Origin: Methylobacillus sp.
GTDB taxonomy: Bacteria > Pseudomonadota > Gammaproteobacteria > Burkholderiales > Methylophilaceae
Direction: 5' to 3'
DNA: 40,061 nt
Assembly: GCA_031277395.1 (NCBI GenBank)
Contig: JAITML010000084.1
Coordinates: 1-40,061 of the forward strand
Made by a program: the position numbers and the translations under genes. A model generated the notes under the pieces. It ran no database searches. It was not told the origin of the DNA and saw only the letters and a list, made by a program, of their open reading frames with translations. The stretch's first letter is position 1. The number at the start of each line of letters is the position of its first letter. Positions 7,336-15,720 of this stretch are shown piece by piece.

Positions 7336-10300
7336 GGGATTCTCCGTCAAGCTTGGTTTCTGCAGATTTTTGATGGTTGCGATGCACGATGCTGAATACC
7401 ACCGGCACAAACAACAGGGTTGCGATGGTGGCGAAAATCAATCCGCCGATCACGGCGCGACCGAGCGGCGCGTTTTGCTCACCGCCCTCGCCGAGACCCA
7501 GCGCCATCGGCGTCATGCCTATAATCCTCGCGAGCGCGGTCATCAGCACCGGACGAAAACGCACGAAACCGGCTTCGATCGCAGCTCGCGTTGCATCGCC
7601 GAGCGCATTGAGCCGCTCGCGCGCGAAGCTGATGACGAGTACGCTGTTGGCGGTGGCGACGCCCATGCACATGATGGCGCCCGTCAGCGCGGGAACGGAT
7701 AACGGCGTGTAGGTCGCGAACAGCATCCACACAATGCCCGCGAGCGCGGCGGGCAAGGCCATGATAATCACAAACGGATCGCTCCATGATTGGAAGTTGA
7801 CCACGATCAGCAAATAAATCAGCACAATCGCGCCTATCAATCCGAACAGCAAACCAAAGAACGAATCATTCATGGTCTTCACCTGCCCCAGCATTTCCAC
7901 CTTGGCGCCTTTGGGTACCTGCGCGGCGGTGTCGGCCAGTATTTTGTTGATATCCGTCGAAACCGCGCCGAGGTCGCGCCCCTGCGTGCTGGCATGTATC
8001 TGCACCATGGACTGAATATCGTACTGGCTCACCACCGCGCTGGAAAGATTGCGCTCGAAGCTCGCAATCGCGCCCAGCGTTTGCGTTGGCGTGTCCGAAT
8101 TGCTGCTGCCTATGGGCAAATTGGCCAGCGCGGTTAAATTATCCAGTTGGTATTGCGGCGTTTGCAGCACGATGGGATAGGACACGCCATTTTCCGGATT
8201 GAGCCAGAAGGTCGGCGCGACCTGCGAACTGCCCGCGAGACTGACCACCAGGCTGTTGGTCACATCGCGCGCGGTTAATCCCATCTCCTGCGCCCGCGTG
8301 CGGTCGATGTTGATGTCGAAACGCGGCACAGTGCGCGCCTGCTGAATGCGCGCATCGGCCACGCCCGGTACCTGACGGATTCTTTCCAGCAATTGATTGG
8401 CGTACTCAAAACCCGCATCTATCTTTCCGCCGCGTATCTGAATATCAATCGGTGCGGGCGAGCCGAAATTGAGAATCTGGCTCACGATATCCGCAGGCGG
8501 AAACGAGAAGGTGGTTCCGGGAAACTGGCGCGGCAATTGCGTGCGCAGCAGGTTCACATAATCCGCGGTCGGCTTGTGGTCCTGCTTGAGCGCGATGGAA
8601 ATGTCACCGTCCTGCGAGCCGATCACGCCGGTATTGTTGTAGGTCAGATTGATTGAGCTGATCGGCATGCCGATGTTGTCCACGAGCGACTCAATCTCAT
8701 CCGGTGGAATCACGCGTTTGATCGCGTCTTCAATCACCGCGAAACGCTGCGCGGTTTCCTCCACACGGGTGCCTATCGGAGCGCGCACATGCATGAGTAT
8801 CTGGCCGCTATCCACTGCGGGGAAAAAGTTGCGCCCCAGAAACGGAATCAGCGCCGACGTCGCCAATATCAGCGCGATAAAACCAATCACGAATTTGCGG
8901 CGATTTGCGAGTGCGAGTTCAAGAATGGCGCGATAGCCATCGCGGAAACGTTCAAACCGCGCTTCGAATTCACGCTGGAATCGCACCAGCGGATTGCGCG
9001 AGGGCGGCAGCGCCTCATCATTGCCGTGCATGTCGGTATGCGGCGCATGAGGCTTGAGCATGTATTTCGCCATGGTCGGCACCAGCGTGCGCGACAGAAT
9101 GAAGGAACTGATCATCGCGAACATCACTGCGAGCGCCATCGGCACAAACAGAAAACGCGCGACGCCTTCAAGGAAAAACATCGGCACAAACACGATGCAA
9201 ATGCACAGCAGCGACACAAAGGCAGGCGTGACGATCTGCGCCGCGCCATCGAGGATCGCAGGCTCCACGGCCTTGCCCTGTTCCAGATGCCAGTTGATGT
9301 TTTCTATGGTTACCGTCGCGTCATCGACAAGAATACCCACGGCCAGCGCGAGACCGCCCAGCGTCATGATATTGAGCGTTTCACCTATCGCCGAGAGCGC
9401 GGCAATCGCGCCCAGAATCGAAAGCGGAATCGAGATCGCGATGATGATGGTCGAGCGCCAACTGCCAAGGAACAGCAATATCATGAGGCTGGTCAACGTG
9501 GCCGCGATCACGCCTTCAAACGCCACGCCCTTGATCGCTGCGCGCACGAACAGCGACTGATCGTTGATCGGCTTCACACTGAGCGCTTCGGGCAATGTCG
9601 GTTTGATTTCCGCGAGTTTGCTCTTGATGCCGGAGACGATATCCAGCGTCGAAGTGCTGCCGTTTTTGAGCACCGACATCAGCACCGAGCGATTGCCATC
9701 GACATGCACGATATTGGTCTGTGGCGGATTGCCGTCGTGCACATGCGCCACGTCGCGGATATACACCATCGCGCCGTTGACCGATTTTATCGGCAGATTG
9801 TTGAGATCCTCGATCGCGGAAGGCGCATTATTGAGCTTGAGCGTGTATTCATGGCTGCCGATTTTTTGCGTGCCTATCGGCAGAATCAGATTCTGCGCCG
9901 CAAGCGCATTCGCCACATCCTGCGAAGACAAGCCGCGCGCCTGCATCGCATGAGAATCGAGATCAATCTGCACCTGACGCGTTTTGCCGCCGAAAGGATA
10001 CGGAATCGCCGCGCCCTGCACCGTGACCAGCCGCATGCGTATCGTGTTGAGGCCAAGATCGCCCAGCGCCTGTTCGGTCATGCCCTTGCCGGATAGCGCG
10101 ACCTGCAGGATAGGAACCGTGGAGGCATTGTAGTTGAGAATAAGCGGCGGCGTGGTGCCGGCCGGCATCTGGCGCGTCACGGTTTGCGACACCGCCGTCA
10201 CCTGCGCGTTGGCGGTTGCGATGTCAACGCCGGGATGGAAGAAAATCTTGACGATGCCGAAACCCGTGTAGGAATTTGCCTCGATATGTTCAATATCGTT

Positions 10301-10528
10301 GACGGTGGTGGTCAGCACGCGCTCATACAGCGTCGTGATGCGCCCCGCCATCTCGTCCGGCGGCAGACCGGTGTATTGCCAGGCCACGGCGATCACCGGA
10401 ATGCGAATTTCAGGAAAAATATCGACCGAAGTGCGCAATGCGGCCATCACCCCGAAAATGAGCACCAATACCGCCATCACCACAAAGGTGTACGGTCTGC
10501 TCAGGGCAATTTTCACTAAATTTTGCAT
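7325..10528 (-). CDS. RND efflux permease (AcrB/HAE1-like)
   Basis: Inner-membrane, proton-driven exporter of about 12 transmembrane helices and two large periplasmic loops. The 1067 residues fit the RND family. The N-terminus (IALSRPYTFVVMAVLVLIFG) is the first membrane helix, followed by the porter motif SVDIFPEI. Helix 4 carries GILVDDATVTIEN with the two adjacent aspartates of the drug-type (HAE1) proton relay. The heavy-metal pump at 15721 instead has a single Asp there, so this one is more likely an organic-compound pump. The gene starts at an ATG and runs into the adaptor gene with an 11-base overlap. A divergent MarR gene 60 bases away is the likely repressor. Substrate not deducible. 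Confidence 0.95.
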   Translation of the reverse strand: MQNLVKIALSRPYTFVVMAVLVLIFGVMAALRTSVDIFPEIRIPVIAVAWQYTGLPPDEMAGRITTLYERVLTTTVNDIEHIEANSYTGFGIVKIFFHPGVDIATANAQVTAVSQTVTRQMPAGTTPPLILNYNASTVPILQVALSGKGMTEQALGDLGLNTIRMRLVTVQGAAIPYPFGGKTRQVQIDLDSHAMQARGLSSQDVANALAAQNLILPIGTQKIGSHEYTLKLNNAPSAIEDLNNLPIKSVNGAMVYIRDVAHVHDGNPPQTNIVHVDGNRSVLMSVLKNGSTSTLDIVSGIKSKLAEIKPTLPEALSVKPINDQSLFVRAAIKGVAFEGVIAATLTSLMILLFLGSWRSTIIIAISIPLSILGAIAALSAIGETLNIMTLGGLALAVGILVDDATVTIENINWHLEQGKAVEPAILDGAAQIVTPAFVSLLCICIVFVPMFFLEGVARFLFVPMALAVMFAMISSFILSRTLVPTMAKYMLKPHAPHTDMHGNDEALPPSRNPLVRFQREFEARFERFRDGYRAILELALANRRKFVIGFIALILATSALIPFLGRNFFPAVDSGQILMHVRAPIGTRVEETAQRFAVIEDAIKRVIPPDEIESLVDNIGMPISSINLTYNNTGVIGSQDGDISIALKQDHKPTADYVNLLRTQLPRQFPGTTFSFPPADIVSQILNFGSPAPIDIQIRGGKIDAGFEYANQLLERIRQVPGVADARIQQARTVPRFDINIDRTRAQEMGLTARDVTNSLVVSLAGSSQVAPTFWLNPENGVSYPIVLQTPQYQLDNLTALANLPIGSSNSDTPTQTLGAIASFERNLSSAVVSQYDIQSMVQIHASTQGRDLGAVSTDINKILADTAAQVPKGAKVEMLGQVKTMNDSFFGLLFGLIGAIVLIYLLIVVNFQSWSDPFVIIMALPAALAGIVWMLFATYTPLSVPALTGAIMCMGVATANSVLVISFARERLNALGDATRAAIEAGFVRFRPVLMTALARIIGMTPMALGLGEGGEQNAPLGRAVIGGLIFATIATLLFVPVVFSIVHRNHQKSAETKLDGESHVH

Positions 10529-10566
10529 GGAATTCCCGGTATTGTCGGAGTCTTGGTTTCAGATTT

Positions 10567-10593
10567 ATTGCAATAGCAATGATTGCATATGCA
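10567..10593. promoter_or_regulatory. Candidate MarR operator between divergent efflux and marR genes
   Basis: Two inverted repeats lie side by side: ATTGCAATAGCAAT (10567-10580; 5-bp arms ATTGC/GCAAT) and the perfect palindrome TGCATATGCA (10584-10593). They share the TTGCA half-site and sit 40-65 bases before the pump start and over the marR start. This is the usual position for an autoregulating MarR repressor; binding itself is inferred. Confidence 0.5.
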
Positions 10594-11101
10594 GCATTTT
10601 AACTCTATGATGGAAAAACTTACAACCGGAGTTGATATTCAGGTGCCAAAAAATTTTTACAGCGGCGCAACTTATGTGGTCGGGGAATCCGTTGCAGCGC
10701 TCATGAAAAACGGTGTTCAAGCCTTTCATCGCACAGTGGATGAAAAAGTCGCCGGCTTCGACCTCACCTCGCTGCAATGGGCGCCACTCGTATTGCTCGC
10801 GAGCGGCAAAGCTTCCACTGCGGCCGAGCTTGCGCGTTGCAACAACGTGGATACCAGCACCATGACACGCATGCTGGACAGGCTCGAAAACAAAAGCCTC
10901 ATCATACGCAAACGCAACACCGCTGATCGCCGCGTGCTCGACATCAAGCTGACCGCAGAAGGCCGCCGCCTCGCGGAAAAAATCCCGGCCATCATCGCCG
11001 AAAGTCTCAATCAACACCTGCGCGGATTCAGCCGCGAAGAATTCGATACCCTGCTCATCCTGCTCCGCCGCTTTAACGCCGGAGAACAAAAACCCGGTTA
11101 A
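10589..11101 (+). CDS. MarR-family transcriptional regulator
   Basis: Winged-helix regulator of 170 residues, divergent from the RND efflux operon. Helix 1 and the dimer region come first (AALMKNGVQAFHRTVDEKV). The wHTH follows with recognition helix NVDTSTMTRMLDRLENK and the wing signature KRNTADRRVLDIKLTAEGR (about 113-132), typical of MarR/EmrR. The start is uncertain: ATG at 10589, or the ATG pair at 10607/10610. None has a clear Shine-Dalgarno, and the first lies inside a palindrome that could be the operator, so the message may be nearly leaderless. Most likely it represses the pump and itself and is released by a small phenolic or similar ligand; the target is inferred from position. 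Confidence 0.92.
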   Translation: MQHFNSMMEKLTTGVDIQVPKNFYSGATYVVGESVAALMKNGVQAFHRTVDEKVAGFDLTSLQWAPLVLLASGKASTAAELARCNNVDTSTMTRMLDRLENKSLIIRKRNTADRRVLDIKLTAEGRRLAEKIPAIIAESLNQHLRGFSREEFDTLLILLRRFNAGEQKPG

Positions 11102-11111
11102 CGCCGGTTTT
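11089..11111 (+). terminator. Weak terminator at the end of marR
   Basis: AAAACCCGG and CCGGTTTT pair with one bulged C around a 6-base loop that includes the stop codon region, followed by only four Ts. It is a plausible weak terminator and some readthrough into the ialB-like gene is possible. Confidence 0.3.
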
Positions 11112-11176
11112 CTGCCAACAGCAACTTCCGGTAGAATCTGCATTTCCCGTCAACCTGAACAATTGGAAAAACTTCG

Positions 11177-11743
11177 ATGAAACTCACCACCATGATACTG
11201 AAAGCCATACCTGCCATTGCCGCCCTGTTGCTGGCTGTGCCGCTCAGCGCCAGCGCTGAGGGCAATGCCACTCTGCCCGGCGGTGCCTCCTCCGTGCGCG
11301 AAACCTATGACGACTGGATGGTGAGCTGCGCGACATCACAAGAGAAGGATAAACCGGCCACCAAAATTTGCACAATCGCGCAGGAGCAAGCCGATGCGCA
11401 ATCCCGCAGGCGTGTGCTGCTGGTCCAATTGCTTCCGGGCAAAGGCTCCGCCAAGGCCACTCTTGTTCTGCCTTTTGGTCTCGACATCCAAAAGGGTGTG
11501 ACCCTGCAACTCGATGATGGCAAGGCAGGCGCGGCGCAACGCTTCCTCACCTGCTACGAGATCGGCTGCGTAGTCGAGCTTACGCTGGATTCCGCGACAC
11601 TGGCTTCCTACAACAAAGGCAAACAACTCAAAATCAACGTCACCGCCGCCTCCACTGATGGCACTGGCAAGGAAGCCTCCTTCGCCGTTTCGCTCAAAGG
11701 CTTCCAAACCGCCTACAACCGCGCGGTGGAACTCGCGAAATAA
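11177..11743 (+). CDS. IalB-like (invasion-associated locus B family) periplasmic protein
   Basis: The 188-residue protein has a Sec signal peptide (about 1-27, hydrophobic core IPAIAALLLAVPL, cleavage after SASA) and a mature part of the IalB family. Seen are the typical DDWMVSC near the mature N-terminus (C51), a second Cys in KICTIAQE (C65), VLPFGLDIQKGVTLQLDD and FLTCYEIGCVVE (C126, C131), suggesting two disulfides in the periplasm. IalB was named in Bartonella for a role in erythrocyte invasion, but family members are widespread in free-living bacteria and the molecular function is not known, so virulence should not be inferred. It follows marR by 75 bases and ends at a strong bidirectional terminator. 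Confidence 0.88.
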   Translation: MKLTTMILKAIPAIAALLLAVPLSASAEGNATLPGGASSVRETYDDWMVSCATSQEKDKPATKICTIAQEQADAQSRRRVLLVQLLPGKGSAKATLVLPFGLDIQKGVTLQLDDGKAGAAQRFLTCYEIGCVVELTLDSATLASYNKGKQLKINVTAASTDGTGKEASFAVSLKGFQTAYNRAVELAK

Positions 11744-11754
11744 AAAGTTTTCCG

Positions 11755-11793
11755 TCAAAAAACAAGGGCGCTGCGGCGCCCTTGTTTGTTTTT
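11755..11793. terminator. Bidirectional rho-independent terminator
   Basis: AACAAGGGCGC (11761-11771) and GCGCCCTTGTT (11776-11786) form an 11-bp perfect stem with a 4-base loop. On the plus strand it is followed by TTTGTTTTT and on the minus strand by a run of six or more Ts, so it can end both the ialB-like gene (+) and amiC (-), which converge here. Confidence 0.92.
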
Positions 11794-11829
11794 ATCCTGA
11801 AGTTATTTTGTTCATGGCGCGCCTCACTA

Positions 11830-13149
11830 CTACCGCTCCACCACTTTGGATTTGGCCAATGGCGGATTCGAGGTGAAATAGCGTTTGATGCCCGCGAGAA
11901 TCGCATCGGCGAGTTTGTTTTGGTAGGCAGCGTCATTGAGCCGACGCTCTTCTTCCGGATTACTGATGAAGGCGGTTTCAACAAGGATGGAAGGGATGTC
12001 AGGAGATTTCAGCACGGCGAAACCGGCTTGCTCCACACTGCCTTTGTGCAGCGTATTGATTTCACCAAGGCGACCGAGCACGGCTTTGGCGAGCTTGAGA
12101 CTGTCATTGATCGTCGCCGTTTGCGAAAGATCGAGCAAGGTTCTGGCGAGATAGGGGTCTTTCGTATCCAGGCTCACGCCACCGATGAGATCGGATTCAT
12201 TTTCCTGCTTGGCGAGATACCGCGCCATCGCACTGGTCGCTCCGCGTTCGGATAGCGCGAATACCGAGGAGCCGCGCGCACTGGGAGAGACGAAGGCATC
12301 TGCGTGGATGGAGACGAACAAGTCGGCTTGCAGCTTGCGCGCCTTGACCACGCGTCCGTTCAACGGAATGAAATAATCACCGTCGCGCGTGAGCACGCCG
12401 CGCATATTGGGTTCCGCGTCAATTTTGGCTTTGAGCTTTTTGGCGATGGCCAGTGTTATATTTTTTTCGTGCGAACCTCTTGCGCCGCGCGCGCCGGGGT
12501 CTTCACCGCCGTGACCGGCATCAATGGCAATAATGAGTGTGCGCTGGCCACCGGTCGCCGTTTTTTTGGTGTTATCAGGCGAAACATCAGGTTTGGCGGA
12601 TTCCGTTGTTTTTTCAGGTGGAACATAACCACCCGATTCACCGGTTGCAGATTCCGTGGAAGCCGTTTCAGATGTTCCCGTGCCGGAATTTTCCTGCGGG
12701 TTTTCGCGCTCCTGCAACGCCGCCATGAGCGGATCCTGCGCAGGATAAACATCCAGCACCAAGCGATATTTATATTCACCCGCCGGTTGCAGCGAGAAAA
12801 AAGACGGCTTGGCCTCGGTCTTGAGATCAACCACCAGCCGCACCACATCCGGCTTGAAATAGGCGACGCGCACCTGTTTGATGTAGGGATCGTTAATCGA
12901 GATTTTGTCGGAAAGCGATTTGAGCGTCGCGCCAAGATCGACGTTTTCCAGATCCAGCACGAGCCGATCCGGATCTTTCAACGTCATCATGGTGTGCTTG
13001 ATGGGTTGGGCGGATTCCAGCGTGATGCGCGTGTAATCATTCGAAGGCCAGACGCGCGCAGAGGTGACGGTAATCGGCGCGGCCTCGGCGAGCAGCGCGC
13101 CGCCGAGCAGACAAACAAGCAAAGACAGTTTCAAAAAACGCTCAAACAT
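11830..13149 (-). CDS. amiC: N-acetylmuramoyl-L-alanine amidase with AMIN domain (AmiC type)
   Basis: Cleaves the amide bond between MurNAc and the stem peptide during septum splitting; periplasmic zinc enzyme. From the ATG at 13149 it has 439 residues: signal peptide (1-23), AMIN septal-targeting domain (about 25-140), a Ser/Thr/Glu/Pro-rich linker (about 150-200) and an Amidase_3 domain (about 205-430). Zinc/catalytic motifs visible are DAGHGGEDPGA (H213), GSHEKNITLA (E228), VSIHADAF and the C-terminal ILVETAFISN. The frame is open 38 codons further upstream, but this ATG starts the signal peptide and GGGAAAAG precedes it. It overlaps the end of tsaE by 19 bases. In E. coli the equivalent amiB sits between tsaE and mutL; here mutL is 10 kb away. 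Confidence 0.95.
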   Translation of the reverse strand: MFERFLKLSLLVCLLGGALLAEAAPITVTSARVWPSNDYTRITLESAQPIKHTMMTLKDPDRLVLDLENVDLGATLKSLSDKISINDPYIKQVRVAYFKPDVVRLVVDLKTEAKPSFFSLQPAGEYKYRLVLDVYPAQDPLMAALQERENPQENSGTGTSETASTESATGESGGYVPPEKTTESAKPDVSPDNTKKTATGGQRTLIIAIDAGHGGEDPGARGARGSHEKNITLAIAKKLKAKIDAEPNMRGVLTRDGDYFIPLNGRVVKARKLQADLFVSIHADAFVSPSARGSSVFALSERGATSAMARYLAKQENESDLIGGVSLDTKDPYLARTLLDLSQTATINDSLKLAKAVLGRLGEINTLHKGSVEQAGFAVLKSPDIPSILVETAFISNPEEERRLNDAAYQNKLADAILAGIKRYFTSNPPLAKSKVVER

Positions 13150-13601
13150 TCTTTTCCCAACCTCGTCCCGGCGGTCAGCGTAACTCTGCGCCCTGCTCCC
13201 TGCGTTTCCAGCGACACCACAATATCCGCAGGCGGCAACAGATCGCCCGCCTTGTCCGGCCACTCAATCACGCATACGGATTGCGCGTTGAAATAATCGC
13301 GGAAGCCCGCAGCTTCCCATTCTTCCGGGTCAATAAATCTGTACAGATCAAAATGGTAAAAGTATATTCCGGAAATTGCATACGGCTCAACCAGAGTGTA
13401 AGTCGGACTTTTAACCTTGCCTTCAAACTTCAGTTCGCGCAACAATCCGCGCACCGTGGTTGTCTTGCCAGCGCCGAGATCGCCGCGCAGCCAGATGTTA
13501 AGCCCGCCTTTGATGACCCGTCCCAAACGCGCGCCGAACGCGAGCGTTGCAGCCTCGTCGGGCAAGTCCAGTGTAATATGATTCCGGTTATGCAAAGACA
13601 T
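13131..13601 (-). CDS. tsaE: tRNA threonylcarbamoyladenosine biosynthesis ATPase TsaE
   Basis: ATPase partner of TsaB/TsaD in making N6-threonylcarbamoyladenosine at tRNA position 37; cytoplasmic and usually essential. The 156 residues carry the P-loop GDLGAGKTT (40-48), the switch segment SPTYTLVEPY (about 65-74), the HFDLYRF motif and VIEWPDKAGDLLP, all hallmarks of the family. Start ATG at 13601; it lies only 12-24 bases inside the divergent queG start, so the 5' ends of the two genes overlap and each promoter must lie within the other's coding sequence. The gene is translationally coupled to amiC by overlap. Confidence 0.96.
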   Translation of the reverse strand: MSLHNRNHITLDLPDEAATLAFGARLGRVIKGGLNIWLRGDLGAGKTTTVRGLLRELKFEGKVKSPTYTLVEPYAISGIYFYHFDLYRFIDPEEWEAAGFRDYFNAQSVCVIEWPDKAGDLLPPADIVVSLETQGAGRRVTLTAGTRLGKECLSVF

Positions 13602-14660
13602 CCCTCATTCGATCTGCAACAGCTCGCCACCGACATCAAGCTCTGGGGCCAAGCCTTGGGCTTCCGGCACATCGGCATCACCGATACCGATTTGAGCGCC
13701 GCCGAGCCGTCCTATATGGAATGGCTGCAACAGGGCTTGCACGGCACCATGGATTATATGGTAAAACACGGCGCCAAACGCACACGCCCCGCCGAACTTG
13801 TACCCGGAACCGTGCGTGTAATCTCCGCACGCATGGATTACCATCCGCCCGTAACGCGCGACAGTTGGGACGTTTTGCAACACGGTGAGCAGGCATTCAT
13901 CTCGCGCTACGCGCTCGGTCGCGACTATCACAAGGTTCTGCGCGCCCGTTTGCAGCAACTGTGCGAGCGCATCGCGCAGGAAATCGGCGACTTTGGTTAT
14001 CGCGTATTCACCGACAGCGCTCCCGTGCTGGAAGTGCAACTCGCGGAAAAAGCCGGTCTTGGCTGGCGCGGCAAACATACACTGCTGCTGTCACGCGAAA
14101 CCGGATCGTGGTTTTTTCTCGGCGAAATCTACACCGATCTGCCCTTGCCCATGGACGATCCAGCCAAAAATCACTGCGGCGATTGCCAGGCCTGCATGGA
14201 CATTTGCCCTACCAATGCCATCATCGCGCCTTATCTTGTGGACGCAAGGCGCTGCATTTCCTATCTCACCATAGAACTCAAGGAAAGCATCCCGCAGGAT
14301 TTACGTCCGCTCATAGGCAATCGCATCTATGGCTGCGACGACTGCCAACTCACCTGCCCCTGGAATCGCTTCGCGCAAACCACTGCCGAAACGGATTTCC
14401 ACACGCGGCACGGCCTGGATGATGTAACACTTGTTGAGTTGTTCGGCTGGGACGAAGCCACTTTTCAACACCGCATGAAGGGCAGCGCGATCTACCGCAT
14501 CGGTTACGAACAATGGCTGCGCAATCTGGCCGTGGGATTGGGCAACGCCTCGACCACACCGGAAATTGTCGCGGCTTTACAAAAACGCGCCGACCATCCT
14601 TCGCCGCTTATCCGTGAGCATGTACTATGGGCGCTCGCGCAGCACGGTACCAGCAATTGA
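13590..14660 (+). CDS. queG: Epoxyqueuosine reductase QueG
   Basis: Last step of queuosine synthesis in tRNA: reduces epoxyqueuosine to queuosine using cobalamin and two 4Fe-4S clusters. The ATG at 13590 gives 356 residues (family about 350-380); an ATG at 13578 four codons upstream is equally possible, and neither has a clear Shine-Dalgarno. Cluster ligands are visible as CGDCQACMDICP and CDDCQLTCPWN. The N-terminal half has the family segments FRHIGIT and MDYMVKHGAKR, followed by SARMDY and GWRGKHTLLLSRETGSWFFLG. A HEAT-like C-terminal tail follows. The 5' end overlaps tsaE (divergent) and the 3' end overlaps the PAP2 gene by 53 bases (convergent). Confidence 0.96.
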   Translation: MQRHPSFDLQQLATDIKLWGQALGFRHIGITDTDLSAAEPSYMEWLQQGLHGTMDYMVKHGAKRTRPAELVPGTVRVISARMDYHPPVTRDSWDVLQHGEQAFISRYALGRDYHKVLRARLQQLCERIAQEIGDFGYRVFTDSAPVLEVQLAEKAGLGWRGKHTLLLSRETGSWFFLGEIYTDLPLPMDDPAKNHCGDCQACMDICPTNAIIAPYLVDARRCISYLTIELKESIPQDLRPLIGNRIYGCDDCQLTCPWNRFAQTTAETDFHTRHGLDDVTLVELFGWDEATFQHRMKGSAIYRIGYEQWLRNLAVGLGNASTTPEIVAALQKRADHPSPLIREHVLWALAQHGTSN

Positions 14661-15348
14661 ATATCTGATACAACAGCCAAGTCAGATACCAGCAAATCAG
14701 CGCCGTCCAGATCTGGTGCGAAACGAAATGCATGCCGCGCGCCACCTGCGCCACACTAAGTGCAAGTCCGAACAGCAGTACAAATGCAAGCAACCCCAAA
14801 GCAAGGCGTTTGCGGCTTGCATCGCGCGCCGCGAAATACAAAGCGAATAACGAAAATGCGATGGAACCGTGCCCTCCGGGCCAGCAATGACCCGGTTTAT
14901 AGCCTGCGGGAATCATATCGAAAATACCGACCATAGCCTGATCCCTGCCGAATAACTGCAATTCGTAGGGACATGCAGGATACGACAATCGCTTGATGAG
15001 AAAAATCACAAGCGCCGAGAGTGCGACTGCTGCAAGCAATTGCCACAGCATGCGGCGATATGGAAAAATCGAGCGGCAGACATGGCTCGACACCACCGCA
15101 ATGAGTAACATGCACAGAAGCGCAACAGCAAAGCGACGCACGTCATCATGCAGCATATGCTTGAACCACCAGTTATCACTGAGCGGAAAGTAGCCTGTTG
15201 CCGCGTCAAAAAACCAGCGCGAAATGATGATATCCCAACCGTAGTGCTGCAACAGCATCAGCGACGGGAACGAGAGCAGCAAGGGCAACGCCAGCTCGAG
15301 CCACATACGCATCGAATGGGTTTCTGATGGAGGCACGCGCTCACGCAT
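14608..15348 (-). CDS. PAP2-family membrane phosphatase
   Basis: Integral membrane lipid-phosphate phosphatase-type protein, 246 residues and about six hydrophobic segments. The PAP2 signature parts are present in order: K-R-L-S around FLIKRLSYPACP (motif 1, diverged), CWPGGHGSIAFS (motif 2, normally PSGH, here PGGH) and ARGMHFVSHQIWTAL (motif 3, R and H present, final Asp replaced by Thr). Related enzymes dephosphorylate undecaprenyl diphosphate, phosphatidic acid or lipid A, and the PGGHGS form is common in the LpxE/YeiU-like group. The substrate cannot be told from sequence alone. The 3' end overlaps queG tail-to-tail. It follows the DUF3240 gene by 69 bases on the same strand but seems unrelated to metal efflux. 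Confidence 0.85.
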   Translation of the reverse strand: MRERVPPSETHSMRMWLELALPLLLSFPSLMLLQHYGWDIIISRWFFDAATGYFPLSDNWWFKHMLHDDVRRFAVALLCMLLIAVVSSHVCRSIFPYRRMLWQLLAAVALSALVIFLIKRLSYPACPYELQLFGRDQAMVGIFDMIPAGYKPGHCWPGGHGSIAFSLFALYFAARDASRKRLALGLLAFVLLFGLALSVAQVARGMHFVSHQIWTALICWYLTWLLYQIFNCWYRAARAPIVHAHG

Positions 15349-15417
15349 TTAAAGCCGTTCCGCCGTCATGCCAGGCTCCAACCAGCAACACCGTTTATCA
15401 TTAAGAGGCCCAGCAAA

Positions 15418-15720
15418 TCAAATCCGCCCGCTCTCAATCACCGGAGTGAGGATGTAATACATCCCTGCTCCGGCAAATTGTTCGCGTATTCCGTGAATCA
15501 GCGTTTCCGCAATTTCACGGCTGGTTTGGACAAGAAATTGCATGCGGCGCTGACGGCCTGTGACTTGTTCGAGCAAAGTCATTCCGGCCTGAGTTTCGCC
15601 GTGGCCGTGCGCGGTCATGCTGGTGAAGCCGCGAATGTGTTCATTTTCCAGAAGCCAGTTCACCAGCGCATCTTCCAGATCGGGAGGCACGAACAATGTG
15701 AGTACGACAGATTCCGTCAT
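15418..15720 (-). CDS. DUF3240 family protein at the end of the czc operon
   Basis: The 100-residue soluble protein belongs to DUF3240, a small ferredoxin-fold/PII-like family of unknown function that often accompanies CzcCBA efflux operons. Its ATG immediately follows the czcA stop codon (TAAATG), so it is translated with the pump. Visible features are the N-terminal strand ESVVLTLFVPPDLEDALVNW, a His-bearing loop (MTAHGHGETQAG) and a C-terminal strand YYILTPVIESGR. A sensor or accessory role for metal or nucleotide binding is reasonable by analogy with CutA/PII folds, but this is inference. Confidence 0.88.
   Translation of the reverse strand: MTESVVLTLFVPPDLEDALVNWLLENEHIRGFTSMTAHGHGETQAGMTLLEQVTGRQRRMQFLVQTSREIAETLIHGIREQFAGAGMYYILTPVIESGRI

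Noticed and set aside
6202-7395. Open frame of 397 codons on the plus strand
   Set aside because: Antisense to the membrane fusion protein gene; Arg/His-rich product without any family features.
8789-10096. Open frame of 435 codons on the plus strand
   Set aside because: Antisense to the RND permease; strongly Arg/His/Gln-biased translation, typical of a mirror frame.
12304-13296. 330-codon plus-strand frame
   Set aside because: Antisense to amiC, which has intact zinc-site motifs; no family features.
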